Assembly: GCA_015680685.1 (NCBI GenBank)
Contig: MNCI01027470.1
Location: forward strand, 50,515 to 114,514
DNA from: Gnetum montanum
Lineage: Eukaryota > Streptophyta > Gnetopsida > Gnetales > Gnetaceae
Length of the DNA: 64,000 nucleotides
Direction: 5' to 3'
Below, one piece after another: positions 25,131-39,400 of this stretch. The notes beneath the pieces were generated by a model. That model did no database searches, was not told the DNA's origin, and saw nothing but the letters and a program-made list of their open reading frames with translations. Both the position numbers and the translations under genes were made by a program. How positions within the stretch are numbered: position 1 is the first letter of the stretch; each line of letters starts with the position of its first letter.

Positions 25131-27016
25131 CAAACCTAAGAGCCCAAATAAAAAGAAGCTAGTCAACACACAACAAGTCAAACCTTTCCACGAGCCTAAG
25201 CACACCAGTGCAACAAACACCTCATTGGATGGACAACCATGCTTCATCTTTCGGATCTCCTCCTTTCAACTTAGTTGTGGAGGAGATGGCCACATATGCT
25301 AACCATTATAGTGACTCCTCATTTTTTTATCTTTTTGTTTTACACCTTTTATTTTTAAAACTTTTTATTTTACTTCTTCTTTATCTTACACCTTTTTGTT
25401 TTTACTTTATTAATTTTTTCCAATTTTTGTTTTACAACATCATTAGTACATTTTATTTTTCTTAAATATTTTACAATTTCTTATATATTTTTCTTTATTT
25501 TGATGTGATTTTATTATTGTGTTCTAATAATAACGTGCCTTATTGCCAACTAGGCACAATGTGGTTTGCCTCATGTGGGCATGTGCTATCTAGTTATTTA
25601 ATTGTTGGTGTCTGGATTCTAGCTTTGAATTTTGTTACTGATAACTCAGACATGGTTTCTTTTTCATGAAATAAGTAGTGAGTCCATGATATCCACTCAT
25701 CCACAAACTCTATGGTTTTTCTTGTTATGAAAGGATGAGGTCCCTTTTCATTAATAAAACTTTAATGAACTTGTGACCTTGGTAGTTTTTAGGCTTAGAA
25801 AGGATTCAAAGGTTTGAACAGGATGTGACTTCAAGGGGACTTGGTACTCTTTGTGCCTTTTTGCTTACTTGGGTGCATGAGTGTTTTCATGGATTTCTTA
25901 CCATTTTGTGTCGACCAATACTAGGAAGTTGAATAAGTCTTTGCATGGTGTGGTTTCCATTTAAGAAAAAAAAAAGAAAAAATGATGGGAATTCAAAGCA
26001 CACTCCTTAGACAAAATAAATTAGCTATAAGCACTAGTTATGAAATTAGAAAGACATGTTACCCATGCCTAAAGGTCCCCTCTAACTAAGGCCCTTTCTC
26101 ACTTCTTACTTCTCTTTTCTTCTTAAATAAGGAATGGTGGTTGTTCTATGTGAGCACTCTTGTGTCTCAAGGGGGCAAACCAATCTTAGAGTGATGATGC
26201 AAAGTCATTGAGCATGGTTGGTTTTGGTCTAGACCAAGGATGGATTTTATCATGTCACTTGATCTCAAAATTTGCAAGGGACTTCATGCAACCTTAATCG
26301 AGAACTCCATTCCAGTCTCTCTCTCTCATTCATTTATGCTTTCCATGCCTCATCTCATTACCAGTGTTCATGTTCTTGTTTGATGTCTTAGTTTGATGTG
26401 TCGAAATTCTTAGATAGTTTCTTCTAGGTTTCTGTACTTAACTTTCCATAACCATTAATCACCCATGGGGCACACAGACTTCTTGGTTTGAGGATATGCA
26501 AGGGCAACAAGGGCATGTGCCTACTTTGGAGAGGACCCACTTACATACCTTTTGGTTGGGTTAGTTAAGTTCTTTACCCCTAGGCATTCTCACAATCAAA
26601 TCCTTTTGCATGCCCCATCAATGACATCTAATTGTGCACATCTTCACAATGTTTTTCAGTGAAATCCTTTTTTTTATTATTGTGAATTCTTTAATCCTCT
26701 TGAAGCATTTCATTGCATCTTGGCTTTTTAGAATTTGCTAATGGATCGCTTATCCATTTCACCTCATTTTTCAATCTTCTTGCTAACAATATTAAAGGAA
26801 TCAATCCAAGGTACACATCGACAGTTCTCTTTTGTTATGAACACCCAATTTTGTAAAAGATTATAAATTCGTACACTTAGGCACTTACAATCTGTTTGTT
26901 CTATCTGAGTCAGTTTGCATGTCAGTCAATAATCTCATACCTTCTCAATATTTTGTAAGGGACTTGTTCCTCCTTTTGTTCACTCGAGGATGAGTTTTCA
27001 TTCAGTCATGGGGGTA
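25131..27016 (+). other. 3' non-coding region and polypurine tract of element 2
   Basis: A T-rich stretch, then the block shared with 11100-12080 and 1-1860. The segment ends in TCAGTCATGGGGGTA, a purine-rich tract directly before the 3' LTR that probably primes plus-strand synthesis. The open frames at 25117-25302 and 25208-25465 are not conserved in the sister elements. Confidence 0.65.
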
Positions 27017-27916
27017 TGATGAATTGTATTTTGTCTAGCTTCGATATCAAATGTCTAGCTCTAATATTGAATATCCAATATCGAATACCCAATATTAGGG
27101 GCCAAGATGCAATGTTAGATATCTAATATTGTAGGATGTGTGTTGGCCTATAAATATAGCACTTGGGTGCATAGTTTGGGCATAGGTTTTGTCATAGCAT
27201 AGTAGAGCTCTTGTAGTTTTTCTTCCTCAGAGTTAGAATATTTTCCCAAGTGCCCGTAGTAGGAGTCATTGAGGTATGGATCTTTATTTAAGCACTATTG
27301 TACTTGAGCATGATTGTGTGTGCGACCATAAAGACAAGTTTTCTAATAAACCTTGCAGCACTTTGGCTAGATTAAATATTTTATTTATGCATTTAATGTT
27401 TTATGCAATTTTATTTAATGCTTTCAAGTAATTAAGTTAAATTAAGCTAAGTTAAGTTAGCTAGGCTAAATAGCAACTAATTAAGCATATAAGTACAACT
27501 ACTTCGAGCATGTGCATGATGCTTGGTAATCCCAGCAATGCTTAACGTTTGGTAACCTAGCAGCGTTATACGTGTTCAGGATGTGTATGGAAAGTGGGAC
27601 CAGATACTTATGTTAGGATTAGTTAGAGATTAATTAGTTAGTTAGATTAAATTAGCCATTAAAATTACTTCATTCCTTTATTTTAAGCACCAAGAGCATA
27701 AAATATAAAAAAATGATAAAAATCAAATACCTCAGTTGCACTTAACCATACCTTTGCATTTCACAAGTGTAACTGGGGAGACAACGATTATAACGATTAG
27801 ACTTCACTTCCTAAAACCAATGTACTTGAAGACTTAAGGTCTACGGAATTCGATTGGATCACGCGTGAATACTTATGATTTGTATGGTTTAGTGTAGGGG
27901 TATCCTTTGCTCATCA
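27017..27916 (+). repeat. 3' LTR of element 2
   Basis: Starts TGATGAATTG after a purine-rich tract and ends TGCTCATCA, followed by the target duplication ATGTT at 27917-27921. It aligns along its length with 17973-18862, including the TATAAATATAGC block at about 27150 and the GGAAAGTGGGAC block at about 27589. Confidence 0.92.
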
Positions 27917-27921
27917 ATGTT

Positions 27922-28860
27922 CAATAGAGTCTTTGTGAGAGTAAACTAGATGAATTAAATTATCAAAACTAAGAAATTGGAGTCAACATCCAATAGCAAT
28001 GCCTCCATATAATAAAGACCAAACAAAAATCTATCCATTATACATTTAGGCCCCCTTTTATATGCCCTTCTTCTTTAGGCCCTTTTCTATGTAGGACTTT
28101 CTTTCTTTGCCATCTTGTTTACTTCCTTGGTTGATTTTTCCATTGGCCTGTCCCATGTTTGTCTTTGTTGAACCTCACGTTTGCCTTGGTTACCTTTTCG
28201 TTAGTAACAATTACTCCTTTATCAACAATCTTTGATGGACCTCCATCAAGCAATTAGTAACTCATACATATCATTAAGATGAATAACCTTAGGTATGTTA
28301 CTTACATTAACATCACTAAAAAAGGCATCACACATTTTTGCTCATTGTCTTATAAATCTACATTCTAAGAATTGATAAAAATAGTAGAAATTTCAACACT
28401 AGTTAAAAAAATTTAAAAGTAATTTAAAATTCTTCATAAAATAATGATAATTTTTAAAGAAATTAAATTAGCTAATGATATTTCTAGCAAAATAAGATTC
28501 ATTCAAATGATCCAATGAGCATAAGTTGGAAATTTCCAACCATGTCTCACGAATGAGTGGCTAAGGTTGAAATCAATAGCTACACCTAGATGGGAGGAAT
28601 ACGTGAACTAAAGCTGCAAGAAATAGAGAACAGAACTAACCTTTTCTTTGATTTCGGTTGCAATGCCTACGGTAACGCCCTCCGTTCACTGGCATTGGCA
28701 ATAATAGTCATAGTCATTGGGATGCGTAGACACGCAACTTTGGCACATTTGGCATATATTATACTCGTTTATTTGGTAAGTAATATACCTGAAATATGCT
28801 TGAGCTGCTGAAACAAAATGGGAACCTAATAATAAAAAATTCAGTTTTGACCTAGGAGGA
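27922..28860. other. Spacer upstream of the ATG18 gene
   Basis: AT-rich sequence. I find no conserved protein block; a minus-strand stretch at about 28060-28250 has some Lys/Arg/Gln-rich frame and could be an old retroelement ORF, but nothing is diagnostic. The 73-codon frame at 28590-28811 shows no family features. Confidence 0.4.
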
Positions 28861-30252
28861 GGACACGTGTTGAAATAGTGTTACATATACTAAAGTTGCT
28901 TGCTTGAATTATAATATACAAAGCACCCCGACACTACGTACGAGAAAATCCAAATCGACAGACATGCATATGACATGATGGAATGCGTATGTGTGTTCTG
29001 CATTGCATTTTATCTATGTTGTTGCATCCATTTATGATTAACCACGTCATGACCATTTATGGGATGCATGATTGCATATAATTCTAATTATATTTTTATT
29101 TTATGAAAATAGGATCCTTGACTTCTTGGTAGTCAATGTAAAAAGGTTGTTATATTATACTTAGGAAAGCTACTACTTGGAAAACCTAAAAACACATACG
29201 GGAAAGAAAGCAGTTCACGAATACATGTTAAAATTTCAAAAACGTAATTTAACTCTTAAAAAGGAGGGTGCAAGGAACTTAGACAATTTGATTATAATTG
29301 GGCGTGGGGTGAAGTTTTATTAATAGTAAAAGAGTATCAAATACATAAATTATATTAAGTCATCTAGACAAAATAAATAGAGAAAACTTAGATTATGTAA
29401 CTTTGGAAACATCTTCATAAATAACTAACTAATTGTGAAAGGAAGAAACTCAATCTAGGAAACTACCATCCACTAAGATCAACCAACTTGGTACAAGAGA
29501 AAGATTGGCAGAAAATTGGACGAGGTAGATAGTGCTCAATAAACAATTTGATGATGTTAAGGGGATTTGAATCCTTGATCTTTTCAGGATAAAATGTTTG
29601 CTACATTATAGTTCTAAGAAAGTCCTTGTAAAGGAAAAAATAGGAAGACTTGAAGATGATATAAAAAAATTGTAAATATATAATAATAAGATAAAGATGC
29701 TGGGACCGAAACAATTTGATTCCAACATTATCCTTTACTATATAAAATCATTTAAAAACATTTCTTAAGATCAGGTAGTAAAACTATAATCTTTACTGAT
29801 TTAACATATTTTTATGTTTTATACTAGGAAAATTTTGTAAGATAAAGAACGTACTTAGAGAAATTAGCTGCACCGTACACAAACCATGTGTCATCTGGGA
29901 GAAAGAGAAGCGTGTGTGTGTGTGTGCAGGTTAGGAATATTCGTGCGCAGCGGGCAAGGGAAACAAGCAAGTCTGGCAAAGCCAAACGCCAACGTCAAGA
30001 CCATCACAATTACTGTTGCTTGCCTTGCCTTGTCTCTGCAAATTTGGGATTTTGCAGGCGACGACACATTTCTGGACCTGTACTGGTGTTTCTTTGTCGT
30101 TGCTAATTGAATTGGCGAACTGTAGCTGTGTTGTGTAAATACAAGTGTTCTGTACATATCTGGGGTATTGAATTCCGCAATTTTGGCTGTTTCGCGGATT
30201 CCGGTGGGGTTAGAAACAAGGAATCGCAGAGCGAAGGCCGGGCCGAGCTGAG
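28861..30252 (+). promoter_or_regulatory. Probable promoter and 5' UTR region of the ATG18-like gene
   Basis: Sequence upstream of the start codon. A G-box core CACGTG within GGACACGTGTTG lies at 28864-28869, the kind of site bound by bZIP/bHLH factors and part of ABA-response elements. A (GT)7-type microsatellite is at 29912-29926. From about 29930 the composition becomes more GC- and CpG-rich, as often near plant first exons. Several short upstream ATGs occur (29886 and following); whether they are transcribed is unknown. The transcription start cannot be placed from sequence alone. Confidence 0.4.
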
Positions 30253-30474
30253 ATGAGAAATGATTGGAGAAGGAAATCGCAATCGCAAGGGAGAGAGAAA
30301 AATACAGGAGGAGGAGGAGGAGCAGGAGGAGGGATTTTTAGGGCGTTTTCCAACTACGTATGCAATGTCAATGTGTCTGCATCTGCATCTTCTGTAATTT
30401 CCACAGTACGCTCGGCTGGAGCATCCGTTGCCTCGTCACTTTTGACATCCGACGAAGATCGTTGCCGGGAACAG
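30253..30474 (+). CDS. ATG18: ATG18-like gene, exon 1
   Basis: Residues 1-74. Basic start (MRNDWRRKSQ), a Gly run encoded by GGA repeats (30305-30330), then the clade-typical SxVRSAGASVASS block near the end. The last codon CAG is followed by GTTTGG, giving the donor at 30475. Intron 1 is 2.2 kb (30475-32701) and I see no gene or clear transposon in it. Confidence 0.85.
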
Positions 30475-33400
30475 GTTTGGATTATAATTTTGGAATTTCG
30501 TTTTCCAGATCAATTATAGGCTTTTAATGACTTGTACCGTTGATAAAGATTGGTTTTTTTGTTTTTCTGTTGTAAAAATTAAAATGACTTGTATTGAAGA
30601 GGGAAAGTAATGGAACGGCCAATTGCAGGCTCCCCTATCCATACAATTACAGGCAGTTTGCAATTCAAGGAAGCAACTAAACAAAACAACAAACAGCAAC
30701 TGTGATCATAACAGTAATTTCCAATTTAAAGAATATAACGTTTAATCACTTTTCCCTTAATTCAAAAGTCAAGGTTGTATTATCCCCCACACATCGAACA
30801 AGATATAGTATCCCAAGCTGAGTATGTACTGGTAACAAAAACTTCAAACTTCAACCTTCCTAGCTGGATTTCCTAACTTGTGCGATACCAATAATTCTCT
30901 AACTTTAACTCCCATTCTGTGTAAAAAAATGTGAGACTCCTTCAACATACATAATTGGTTTTCTGATAGATTTTCACATACTGTTTCTCCTAATTATGAC
31001 TGCTAAGATTTCGCCCCTACCAGAATCGACAAATCCAAGAGAGATTTTTGCAAAAGTTGACTTATACAAGATAGACGTCTGCAAGGGATCCATAATAAAA
31101 AAATGTCGGACTTCTTTAACAAGCATAACTGGTTCAAGATCATCTTGATTGTTGTGTTTATCTTTAAATGCCACCATTATAAGTTTTTTCATTAAAGAAG
31201 ATCATGAGCTGGAAGACAACAATTTACCTACACAAGTTGTAACAAGATCATGTTGCATTCTTCTTTCAAATTGTGATCCGCTTCTTTGAAACTTCTTTTA
31301 AAAGAGTTGTTTAGCGAATAGGACTTCTTGATTATTTGCGTTCTTTTTTAAATACTTTAAAAAATTGATTGGCTAATAGGGTTTTTTAAGTAGCTGTGTT
31401 CTTTCTTAACTGCTTGCATTCTTCAATAAAAGGTAGAAATAATTCTTTCCAAGGCTTGCATTTGTATTTTCAGGGTAAATACTACATTTGAAACTGAAGG
31501 GGGCATGTTATTTGACAAAAATTGCCTTGAAATCATTGACACTCACTGATTTTTTAATAGTATAAAGTTGATGTCTCATTAGGTTAAATCTATTTATATG
31601 AGCAACAATATTATCACTGTCTTCAAATCTTAGCCCAAACAATTGTTGTTTTGAAGAATTAACTGCAGATAGAAGTTGACCTCATACTGTAATAATCCAC
31701 TAATGCAAGGCCAATGGTGGCACTGCACTTTCACGATAAAGCTGTCACTTCAGTTTTGCCCCTGTATCTGTGGGTTCTGGTATTGAGCCATCGGTGTATG
31801 CCCATGAAACTTTTTTAATAAGCAGAATACTGATATTTGTTTGCCATGTATGAAACACGTTATCAACATGAAACACCAAACTTTTCCACATTGTACATTC
31901 AAATAAGACAATGAATAATCTGACACATTCTTATGAACTTGCACTTTAAAAAGGCTATTAACAATTTAAATAGTTGGTTTTCAACAACATCATATACGTA
32001 TATACTTTTTGGAGGGAGCACAAAAAGGTGAAAGTAGCATCTTAGTTAAAAAGTGTTAAACTAACAAGTCTATAAAACCCTTCAGATGACTTCAAGTGAA
32101 ACCACCATGAGTGATGAAATAACAAATTTCAAACTCCTCAGATGTATCTGTTATTTAAGTGCTTTAAATACTACCAAAATTCCAAGCAGCTCATAACTAA
32201 AGGAAGCAAAATACAGGTATCTTTGGTTTTTCTGTTAGGATTTTTGTCCTTTTTAGTGTTTGAAAGTGTAGTATGTAATAATTCTTCTCTTGTATAGACA
32301 GGTTTACCTTACATTAAATTTACTGTAAATTCTGAGGAGAATTTGTCTACTTTGTTATATATTTTTAGATGCTAAGCAAATTGCATCATATTAAACTATG
32401 ATATGGTTTTAAGTTCAAAGGAAATGCATATTGACTGGACTAAACGTCTCCTTTTGTTTCTTAGATGTTCCTTTTGGCTTCTCTTGCTCAACCATGCGAT
32501 GACAGCTTGTCAAGTAGTTGTCAAAAATATTTTTAGCGGTGATATTAACATGGCAATGTACAGGGATTTTTAAGGACATATGATTCAGCGAACTTATTTT
32601 ATGCAACATTTAGGAGAGCCGACGCCTTTTAAAAAAAATTTAATTTTTATTATTCAACAATTATGAGAGCTAACACAGTTATTTTGCTTTGACACAAACA
32701 GGTGCACTGGGCAGGCTTTGACAAGTTAGAAGTAGCAAAAAACATATTAAGGCGCGTTCTGTTATTGGCCTATGAAAATGGTTTTCAAGTTTGGGATATG
32801 CAGGATTCTGATGATGTTCGTGAGTTGGTGTCAAAGCGTGATGGCCGAGTTGCTTTTATGCGAACACAACCGTGGCCATTTAATGTACATAACAACCATA
32901 ACGATGATAATGTAAATACGTTCAAAGATTGTTTGCCATTGTTACTTATTATTACAGGTGATGATAATGTGTCCCAAGGCACTACTTCCTCTGCTGTTGG
33001 CGGAATTAGTGATAGTTGCGGAAGTGAAAACATGAATTTCACTCCTACATTGGTTGGTTTTTATTCCCTGAGAAGCCATGCATATGTACATACCCTCAGG
33101 TTCCGTTCTGCAATATGTGCAGTGCGCTGCAGTAATAGGATAGTAGCTGTTGCACTTGAAACCCAAGTAAGTTTTTTTGGAAAAAACGTTTGAAAAACGT
33201 ATCTTGATTTCTGTATTTTTCTTTGATGATTTTTTTTTTGCAGGATGCTCTGATTTCGTTGGGTAAACCGTTTAGTAACTTATGGTTTGCTTTTTAGATT
33301 TACTGCTTTGATGCAGGCACTCTTGAGAATATTTTCACTGTTGTTACTTATCCTGTTCCACAAGGACCTGGATGTTACATGGGGTACAGTGCAATGGATG

Positions 33401-36400
33401 TTGGTTCAAGGTGGATAGCGTATGCTGCAAATCACCCACCGGTTCAACATACTGGTCGTGTTAGTCCAAAGAGTGTCAGCTTATCAAGCTCCCCTCTAAA
33501 TGGAAACATAGTTGCTCACTATGCAAAAGAGTCAAGCAAGCAACTTGCTGCAGGAATTGTAACCCTCGGTGACATGGGTTACAAGAAATTGAGTAAATAC
33601 TGCTCAGAGTTTCTTACCGACGTGGCTAGTCCTCCTAGATCAGGGATTACCGTATTGAGGAATGGTACAAATTCTTCAATTGGGTATGGTGATCCTGAGA
33701 ATGCAGGAACGGTAGGGTTCATGTCTTGAACTCTGAAAAGTTAATTCACTCGCTGAGTTAGTCAGCATGATATACGAATCAAGTTTCATTTCTATGAACG
33801 TATTTCATAATGATGGCTGAATTTTATGTGGTAGGTAGTTGTGAAGGATTTTGTCAGCAAAGTTGTTGTTGCACAATTCAAAGCTCACAAAAGTCCTCTT
33901 TCGGCATTGTGCTTTGACCCAAGTGGAACTCTTCTGGTAACTGCATCGACTCAAGGTCATAATATTAATGTTTTTCGAATCATGCCGTTACCTTTGTACA
34001 GCAACTCGGGCTCTGGAGGTGTTACCATGAACTCTTCTTATCTACATTTGTACAGTCTGCACCGGGGAATGACAAATGCGGTAATTTGTTTTATTTTTGA
34101 GATGTTCAATGTGTTTTTTAATCTTTAACAGGGTTTTAAAAATAGAAACTTAATGAAAAAAATGCTATCTGTCTTTGATAGATCATACAAGATATTAGTT
34201 TCAGTGATGATAGCAGTTGGATTGCTGTCAGCTCTAGTAGAGGCACAAGCCACCTATTTGTACTCACACCTTTTGGTGGTGCTCTAGTACCACATGCCCA
34301 TGGAAGTGGTATGGGAAATTTTGCTGGGAATTCCACAGCACAAATTCTTGCATGCCCTTGGGTACCCAACAATATGGATACCCAGTGCTTGCAACATCCT
34401 GTTACTCTCTATGATGTCTACAAAATAAAAAATGGCAATGAAGGTTGGTGTAGCACTATCAGTGGTGCTGCAGCTGTTGCAACTGGCAGGTCAAATCTTA
34501 CTGGGACTGTTGCTGTTGCTTTTCACAATGGCAAATGCAAGAGCTTGCAGTCCCAGTTTGACTATCCTAACCCAAAGAATCAAGTGTGGGTTTTCTCTCC
34601 TCCTGGCCAAGTTACAAGATATGCTTTGCATCTTTATGCTCAGTACAGCAGAAATCCTGTTTTAAAATCAGATTCTCATCAAACAAGTGCAGCAGAAAAT
34701 ACATGTACCTTGGTTAGGCCTTTGCAAAAGTGGGACCTTGGACGAAAATCTAATTGGATTGAAAGAGAGGATGATATCATACATTTTGGAGCTTGGGTTG
34801 AGAAAGGAGGATCAGATGCTTATTCTGAGCGCAAGGGTGAAAAAACTTTTGTTAATTATGATGACAGTAGCCGGTTTGACACTAGAACCCTAATTACTGA
34901 GGATAAACATAGACTTTACATTTCAAATGCTGAAGTGCATATGTACAAGCAACGGATCCCTACATGGGCAAAATCTGAGGTTTAAATTTTTTTCCATATA
35001 TTTATATCTTTGTTATCTCTTTATTATGATATATTTGTAGGTGCATTCTTTTGCCAATGCATTTTGTTTCCTTTCTGATATAGATTCTCTTCCAAATGAT
35101 TACACCTGAGGCAAGCTTTGATCAAATTGCAACTGATGGTGGGGAGTTTGAAATTGAGAGGCTTCCAGTCCAGGCTGTTGAAGTTCGAAGAAAAGATTTA
35201 ATGCCCGTGTTCGAAAATTTTCATTCACAAGGGAATGTGGCAAGGTGCGTAGTTGTTCTTAATCCTCTGCACTAATTTGTGACCATACATTTGCAATTGA
35301 AATGCTGAATTTTTGTTTTTCAAAGAATAGATTTGGGGCAGCCTTTTAAAAAACATCAAGAATACTGCAGTGAAGGTTTATTTTTTTATTTTTTGTTTTT
35401 ATCTAGTCTGACTTGCAATAGTCTAAATTTTCATTGGCTTTGCTTGTTCCTTATCAAGCACTTTGGTCCCGTATTTTTTTTATTACTTTGAAAAAACAAG
35501 ATTAATTAAACTTCACTGTTTGGATACATATTGGGAGTTAATGCAGCAGCTTGGAGTCACTGTTTGGGTTCAAAATTCTGTTTATACAAACTTTAGTTAT
35601 GAGCATCACAAGTGATCGGAAAAACTAATAAATTAACAGATTATTTAGATACCACAATTCAAGTGCTTAAGGATCTAAATTAGCAGAGTATAACTGAGTT
35701 CATCTTACATAAAAATTGAAACAGTTGGATGGATGGGAATTGCATGAGAAGAATACATCTTCTTAAATTCTCGGTTCCAATGTTTTTTCTTTTTAAAAAA
35801 TGAGAAATGGTATCTGGTAGTCTGAATGTGTTTTTTTCCAACTTCATGTTTTGGTTTTAAGCAATTACATTGAAGAAAGTTCTAAGTTGATTGAATTGTA
35901 CTATTGTTTTGGCCTGTAAAACCTGTGGTTCCGTTTACCAGGTGTAATAATAAATTCAGTTTCTGTTTCAGTTTTATATATGATATTGTTCATTTAATGA
36001 AATGAAGCTTTATTATGTCTGAAGATCCTAGGATCTATTGGACAGATATTACATTTTCATGAAAAATAAAGATAGACTCTACAAGTTGACCAAGCACCAA
36101 TGGGGGCATCAAAAACAAATCATACAGGCTTTTTGTTGTAACATTATAACGCTGTCTCAAATGGGTAGCCATAACACAAGAAAGAAACACATGCTACTCA
36201 TTTTCAAGGGCTTTTGATATGCACAATCCACAAATACATTCTTTTCAGGGGAGTTGAATCCATCTTCCACTTTTAATTGTAAGAGGATGAGAACTCAAGC
36301 GAAGCTTACTGATATTCCAATACTTGATGGGAATAGCAGCTGAGAGATAGTGAGCTTATACATCTAGTTGATTAAATCTAATGTGGTGTAAATAAATTTG

Positions 36401-39400
36401 TCTCTCGCCTTCCACATTAGTCCACATCTGTGTTAAAACCTTTTGCTTGACTAGTTGACGAATATGCTTAGGACTTTGCTGCACATCCTCCCAAAAGATA
36501 TTCCATTTTCTCAACCATTGCATCCCCTAAAAATACCAAACATGGCCTCGTGAATCCTCAAGAATTACTTTAGAGAATTTATCTTGCATTGAGATATACA
36601 AGCTATGAGTGTATGTAATTAATTGATACAAGGCTTAGCCTTCTAAAGGTAATAAATCACATTCACATAATAATATTGAATAAAGTGTTTGCATCTTTAC
36701 TTTTAACTCATCGAGAAGAAAAGTTTTTTGCACTCTTTCAATATCTTTCCAAAGTTTAGCACTGAGTCTAGGTCCCCAAACAACACATCCATACAATATG
36801 ATAGGATAGATGATAGTCTGAAAAACTTGTTTTCTAACCTTTCAAGCCCAAAAGCTTAAATCCTTGCACTTGTTTTTGAAAGCATAAGAGTCTTAAAACC
36901 TCATGCTATTTTTTCTTTGATGCACTTCCTCCACATGTAATTGTTCATATAAATGAGACCCAAATATTTAAAAGAATCTACTATTTGCACATTGGTACCT
37001 TTAAAATGGAAGTTATAACACTTATTTCTTGTACCCGGGATCATTAATTTGGTTTTATCTACATTCACTTGAAGACCAGATGAACGACAATAATTTTTTA
37101 AAGTTTGCAACATATTTTGCATACCTTCTGCAGTAGTGGAAATCAAGGCAGCAGCATCTGCATATAAAAGAAGATTCACTGTGGGGGATTCAATTTTGAT
37201 AACATAACTATCTTGCATGTTGCACAACCATTTTTGTATTTCATCAAATTTAATAACATTACAAATTTGATGGGTATTGTTTTTGCTATTTGCAAGGGAA
37301 TGTTGAAAAGAATTAAGGTCTTTGTAAACCAAGAGGATGCTAAACTAAACAGATAAAACCACATGAGAATACCCAAAATCACACAAAGAATGAATTTTCT
37401 CTTGTGCAATTCCTTCAAATCAGAAAGGTAGATATACTTGTTTGCATGCTATATGGGAGGAGAGAATAAAAGGGATTGCAACCATTTATGATCCTTGAAG
37501 ATATTCAATCTTATTCTGACCAAGAAGTTTTGTAAAAAAATCTGTTAATGTGTCCACAGGTGTTGCAAGTTGTTGTTGCAGTGACATACATGTGCCATTG
37601 CAACATCACTAGTGCTGTCACAATATGTTGTCCATTTTTTCTAAAATTGATTCTATCTAGAGTGCTTGTTTAGCTGCTTCAGATGCTACAATATATTGTT
37701 TTTTGGCTGTGGAATGTGCTACAGTGTTTTTTTTGTTTTTTTTTGGGGGAAATAAACTACCAAATGCTGAGATAGATTTCTTGTCAGCCAAATTGCTTGC
37801 TTAGTCAACATCATTCAAATTCCAGAGATATGAATTCTCATCAGAACTATACACAGCTGGTCATTCGAAATTATTATCAATTCATCGAGGTTAGTCCATG
37901 TTGGTGTGATAAAGGCACCAAGGTGATGATGATGAGGCCTACAGACCAATCCATAGTTGGATGTGCCTTATTGATATCTAAGCACATGTTTGGCAGCTTT
38001 CTAGAGATTTATATGATCTTGCATTAATCTAGATGAATAGCTAATACAAAAGTGGATGCTCAATGGAATGATAGTGTTGGATGAGGATGATGAATCATTA
38101 AGTTTGGTTAGTTTTGTGCCAAGAAGGCTAGAATTTTGCATTCCAAAATTTGTGACGATGGTATTGGTAAATTTGGTCTATGACAAAGGTTAGAGTCTTT
38201 TGAATTGAGTGAACTTGCAAACCAAGAAAATAGACACTTAATTCTAATTAACTAATCTTAAATTCTCTTTTTATGGTATTAAGAAGCTTTGTACCATACA
38301 TAGCTAGCAGTACGTATAGAATCATAGTTGATTTATTCAATTGCAGTTGATTTTTTAAGGATTAAAGAGAGAATAAATAACGTTATATTTCTTAAGTTAA
38401 AAAGGTGAACATAAAAGAGAATAAATAAATAATCTTTTAAAAGTATAATGGGTAGCTTTATAAATATATATAAAACAAGGAAATCTAGTTCTATCTTGAT
38501 TGGGTCAGTTCAAAGCTCGGTTGACTACAAAAATCCAAATACATAAATATAACAAGAGACCAAATATAATGCCTGAGCAGTATTTTGTTACAACAATAGG
38601 CAATCAACTTTGCTGCCACTGAAAATCCTCTTCGTAATCCCCAAATCTTTACATATACTTATCCTTGTAATCCTCTATTCTTTCCATATATGTACGTCCT
38701 TCAGCTACACAGAAACAGCTGAGCCGTGTTTTTGTTGGAATATAAACTTATTTCCCGAGTTTCAGAGTGCTATTTCTATACAGGTTTAGAGAGCTTTCTA
38801 CATTAATCACTTTAAATGATCTTTGCCCACACATTGTTGTGCCAGATCATTAAAAAGATACATTGAAAGATTTCCTTCTTTTTAATGTTTGTTTCCAAAG
38901 ACCTCATGCTGCCTAAACAAATGGACAGGATATTGAACGTTATAAATATCTTCAAAAACACCACATTTAAGACATTTATCATGGCCAATTATGTCTCAAG
39001 CTCATAACCAGGCTAGAGTGGGTAATTCATTACATATGGCCTTGTTCGTAAATAATTTGAGTCTATGTCAAAGCTCTATAATGCTATTTAACATAGAGAG
39101 ACACATGAATACTTGGATAACATTGTTGATAAATGGGCTTTGCCTCTTCAAAAAGGGATTCATTAATGATTCTTAGGGCCAATTGGAATGGCAGATCATT
39201 ATATAAATATTTAGCTGTTAAAACCTGAATCAAAGACTTGTTTCCCTTTTTTATTTGCTGAGCAAGCTTGCCCAGAAGCATTAGATTTAGACCTTCTAAT
39301 AATTGTTTTAGCCCCATCCACTAGCAGACCATGGCTTACAAATACTTTTCAAAGATGTAGTACAACAAGTTTGAGACAATAATATGGATCAAAGAACAAA

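Larger units (their letters stand above)
17973..27916 (+). mobile_element. Element 2: full-length Athila-like Ty3/gypsy retrotransposon, defective
   Basis: LTRs of 890 bp (17973-18862) and 900 bp (27017-27916) flank a primer binding site, gag, protease, RT, RNase H and integrase, all on the plus strand. The pentamer ATGTT occurs immediately before (17968-17972) and after (27917-27921) the element, a perfect target-site duplication, so both ends are original. The tRNA-Asp-type primer site and domain order agree with the Athila clade. It is shorter than element 1 because it lacks the long 3' ORF. Frames contain many stops, so it is not active. Confidence 0.92.

Noticed and set aside
28590-28811. 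73-codon frame with a hydrophobic middle
   Set aside because: No recognisable motif; lies in spacer before the ATG18 promoter region.
29886-30110. Short frames upstream of the ATG18 start as upstream ORFs
   Set aside because: They are driven by the GT repeat and GC-rich DNA, and the transcription start is unknown, so translation cannot be claimed.
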